Below the pieces are notes generated by a model. It saw only the letters and a program-made list of their open reading frames with translations, was not told the DNA's origin and did no database searches. Shown one piece after another: positions 54,491 through 56,322 of a DNA stretch of 56,322 nucleotides. Each line of letters opens with the position of its first letter. Position 1 is the first letter of the stretch. The position numbers were made by a program, and so were the translations under genes. This DNA is from a bacterium (GTDB lineage: Bacteria > JAJRZV01). The stretch spans positions 1 to 56,322 of the forward strand of contig JAJRZV010000074.1 in assembly GCA_024275095.1 (NCBI GenBank). Direction: 5' to 3'.

Positions 54491-54739
54491 ATGTTCAGGC
54501 ATCCGGTAGAAGAACTCAAGGGTAAAGAAGTCATCGTAATTGCAGAAGGTGTGATATATCGAGGCATTCTCATCGAAATAGGGGAAGATGAAGTAACACT
54601 CTCTACCGAGGCACGCTGGGTATCCATACCCCATTCAAAAATTACAGAAATTTATGACCCTGCTGCAGAGTCACAATCACACAGACAAAGCTACGACCCA
54701 CAGAGTTTTTGGGATGAAAAATTTGACCCTCACAAGTAA
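54491..54739 (+). CDS. Small Sm-like (LSm/Hfq-type) beta protein
   Basis: 82 aa. The strand pattern of residues 8-55 (LKGKEVIVIAEGVIYRGILI, then EIGEDEVTLSTEARWVSIPHSKITEIY) fits an Sm fold: a bent five-stranded sheet with G-x-L/I-x-x-I-G-x-D/E and a final I-x-E-I strand. The tail is polar and probably disordered. RNA binding is inference. It is too divergent to call Hfq. No ribosome site; see promoter at 54456. The TtcA-like gene follows after 28 nt. Confidence 0.62.
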   Translation: MFRHPVEELKGKEVIVIAEGVIYRGILIEIGEDEVTLSTEARWVSIPHSKITEIYDPAAESQSHRQSYDPQSFWDEKFDPHK

Positions 54740-54767
54740 AACTTGTATTCCCTCTACTCCACTCCTT

Positions 54768-55568
54768 ATGGATACAGATCCCCTGATTCTTGAAAGGCGG
54801 ATTCTCAAAAAAGCTGCCATGGCATCAGCACGTTATGGTCTTCTTAAGAAGAACGATCGTGTCCTCGCGGCCATATCAGGAGGCAAAGATTCCTGGACCA
54901 TGCTACATGCACTGATAGAACTCAGGAAAAAAGCTCCTTTCTCCTACGAAATTCATGTTGTGGTTGTCCAGCAAGGGGCAGAACGTTTCAGGACAGATAT
55001 CATCGAAAAACGAGTGAGCAAACTGCCCGTGGATGGATTCGAAATTTTGCATTATCCCGTTTTCGAAGTGGTAAGACTAAAAAATCGAAAAGGCAAAATT
55101 TCCTGTTCACTCTGTTCGAGGCTGCGTAGAGGTATCCTGTATTCTTATGCTGCCGAAAATGGTTTCAACAAAATAGCACTTGGTCACCACCTGGATGACG
55201 TAATAGAAACCCTGCTGCTTAATGTGTTCTTCGAAGGGAAAATAGGTGCCATGGCACCTATACGAAGTTCTGACGACGGGCGTAACATTATTATAAGACC
55301 GCTCTATTTTGTAGAAGAACGCGAAACCGCAACTTTCGTTTATCACAAGCGGTATCCTGTCGTCTGTTGTCACTGTCCCCTCTGCCACGAGAAGTTCTCT
55401 TCCAAAAGAGCCCTTATCAAACAGTGGATCGCACAAATGGAAAAAGAATATCCTGGTATCAAGCGTTCGCTACTGGCATCTCTCGAAAATATAGATGTAA
55501 AGGGAATCACCTGGTTTCTGAAAGGTAACAACAATGGGTACGAAAGAACATCCGATAAAGGAGCCTGA
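54768..55568 (+). CDS. ttcA: TtcA-like tRNA 2-thiocytidine biosynthesis protein
   Basis: 266 aa. PP-loop SGGKDS, then CSLCSRLRRG (two Cys of the Fe-S site), KIALGHHLDDVIETLLLN, and CPLC near the C-terminus, the TtcA pattern for thiolation of C32 in tRNA. Extra C-terminal CHCPLCHEKF may supply the third ligand. ATG 54768 gives 37 residues before the PP-loop, as in E. coli TtcA; ATGs at 54654 and 54714 are inside the Sm-like gene. Ribosome site weak. Overlaps the next gene by 35 nt. Confidence 0.85.
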   Translation: MDTDPLILERRILKKAAMASARYGLLKKNDRVLAAISGGKDSWTMLHALIELRKKAPFSYEIHVVVVQQGAERFRTDIIEKRVSKLPVDGFEILHYPVFEVVRLKNRKGKISCSLCSRLRRGILYSYAAENGFNKIALGHHLDDVIETLLLNVFFEGKIGAMAPIRSSDDGRNIIIRPLYFVEERETATFVYHKRYPVVCCHCPLCHEKFSSKRALIKQWIAQMEKEYPGIKRSLLASLENIDVKGITWFLKGNNNGYERTSDKGA

Positions 55569-56322
55569 ACTTCCACCGTTCAGGCCACCAAGCGAAGCAC
55601 GGAGCCTTTTAATCCGAGTAACTCGGGGTTGTGCATGGAACCGCTGTGCATTCTGCCCCATGTACAAAGGGGTTGTGTTCGAGATAAGACCACCAGAAGA
55701 AGTCTTGCAGGAGGTGGAGTTTTATGGCCGCCTTATCAGCCAGGTGCGTGAACTGGCCTGGAGATACGGATACGGCCCAAACATCAGCAGGTTTATCGTG
55801 GATGCAGGCCTCTGGTGGATGCGCGAGGATGGAAGTGTACCAGCAGTGTTTCTCGGTGACTCTGACATACTGGCGGTAAAAAAGGATAAGCTGGTATCAA
55901 TTCTTAAAAGCATCAAAAAACACATTCCCGGTGTTCAGCGCATTACCGCATACGCCCGCAGCAGAACCATATTGAACAGGCCTCTTAAAGATTTAAAAGA
56001 CCTGCGCGAGGCAGGTCTTACACGCTTGCACGTGGGTCTCGAATCAGGAGACGATGAGACATTAGCACTGTTGAAAAAAGGGGTCACATCAGAGCAAGCA
56101 GTGGAAGCAGGACAAAAAGCACTTGAAGCAGGATTTGAGTTAAGTGAATATGTAATCGTGGGAGCCGGCGGCAAAAGCCGATGGAAAGAGCATGCTGACG
56201 GAACTGGAGAAGCTCTTAACAAAATTAAACCGCATTTTATCCGCTTGAGAACCTTATTTATCGTGCCAGGCACACCACTCGATCAACTGAGACAAGAAGG
56301 ACGCTTCCGAGAAAGTCCACCA
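55534..56322 (+). CDS. Radical SAM protein (truncated by window end)
   Basis: 263 residues visible, no stop before the window edge. Cluster motif RGCAWNRCAFC, that is C-x4-C-x2-C rather than C-x3-C-x2-C; this spacing occurs in a COG1032-type group with RGCxxNxCxFC. The barrel continues with FLGDSDILAV, RITAYARSRTIL, RLHVGLESGDDETL and LRTLFIVPGTPL. Substrate unknown. AAAGG ribosome site lies inside the TtcA-like gene, so the two are coupled. Confidence 0.85.
   Translation, partial: MGTKEHPIKEPELPPFRPPSEARSLLIRVTRGCAWNRCAFCPMYKGVVFEIRPPEEVLQEVEFYGRLISQVRELAWRYGYGPNISRFIVDAGLWWMREDGSVPAVFLGDSDILAVKKDKLVSILKSIKKHIPGVQRITAYARSRTILNRPLKDLKDLREAGLTRLHVGLESGDDETLALLKKGVTSEQAVEAGQKALEAGFELSEYVIVGAGGKSRWKEHADGTGEALNKIKPHFIRLRTLFIVPGTPLDQLRQEGRFRESPP

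Overview
The window is 56.3 kb of densely packed bacterial chromosome with about 49 protein genes and three tRNA genes. Many genes overlap by 4 nt, and convergent pairs overlap at their ends. I see no CRISPR array, rRNA, transposase or phage module. The cell is Gram-negative: there are FadL-type and other outer-membrane barrel proteins and several lipoproteins. The mix suggests an uncultured, probably anaerobic or facultative member of the old 'deltaproteobacterial' radiation (Desulfobacterota/Myxococcota-like): a MetH lacking its reactivation domain, MeaB, a methylmalonyl-CoA epimerase-like protein, DUF2148 Fe-S proteins, a long acyl-CoA dehydrogenase, a pseudo-receiver coiled-coil protein and a secreted TldD homologue. 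This placement is inference. One base appears to be missing in gyrA, which would fit a draft or metagenome assembly.

Layout. 1-3.2 kb: methionine synthase and a pseudo-receiver protein (minus strand). 3.2-3.9 kb: a repeat tract, tRNA-Val and tRNA-Arg. 3.9-5.1 kb: an A+T-rich membrane protein gene. 5.4-12.7 kb: the most distinctive locus, with a FAD oxidoreductase, two DUF2148 Fe-S proteins, an SCP2 protein, a PaaK-like CoA ligase, a DUF35 protein, an SCP-x-type thiolase, an inverted small coiled-coil gene and an SDR. It looks like an undescribed route for a hydrophobic carboxylic acid. 12.8-15.3 kb: a large lipoprotein with a strong terminator, then a classical thiolase. 15.3-16 kb: repeats and tRNA-Ser. 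16-19.6 kb: MeaB, secreted TldD and a barrel protein. 19.6-25.9 kb (minus): TPR lipoprotein, frameshifted gyrA, polyprenyl diphosphate synthase, zinc phospholipase C-like protein and CoaBC. 26-30.4 kb: an Ig-repeat surface protein, a HEAT protein and an HD-GYP protein, the last two sharing an N-terminal module. 30.5-32.3 kb: acyl-CoA dehydrogenase behind a palindrome matching the FadR (Bacillus-type) box. 32.4-37.4 kb: a chain of overlapping genes, DUF2914-purB-purS-argB-argD-argF. 37.4-37.9 kb: two repeat families. 37.9-46.2 kb: methyltransferase, phosphodiesterase-like protein, MBL hydrolase, radical SAM/HhH protein, DAG-kinase-like protein, PEGA lipoprotein, PP-loop tRNA sulfurtransferase and a surface protein. 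46.4-56.3 kb: outer-membrane proteins, epimerase, FadL, ceramidase-like lipoprotein, MATE transporter, methyltransferase, a small Sm-like protein, TtcA-like protein and a truncated radical SAM gene.

Themes. Lipid and acyl-CoA metabolism recurs: FadL uptake, a ceramidase-like lipoprotein, acyl-CoA dehydrogenase, two thiolases, SCP2, SDR, CoA ligase, epimerase and MeaB. Two operator-like palindromes sit in front of such genes. The second theme is repetitive DNA around tRNA genes. Two tRNA genes are each followed by an inverted copy of their own T-arm inside a related sequence block, and a roughly 60-bp GC-hairpin repeat occurs as short tandem arrays at two distant loci.
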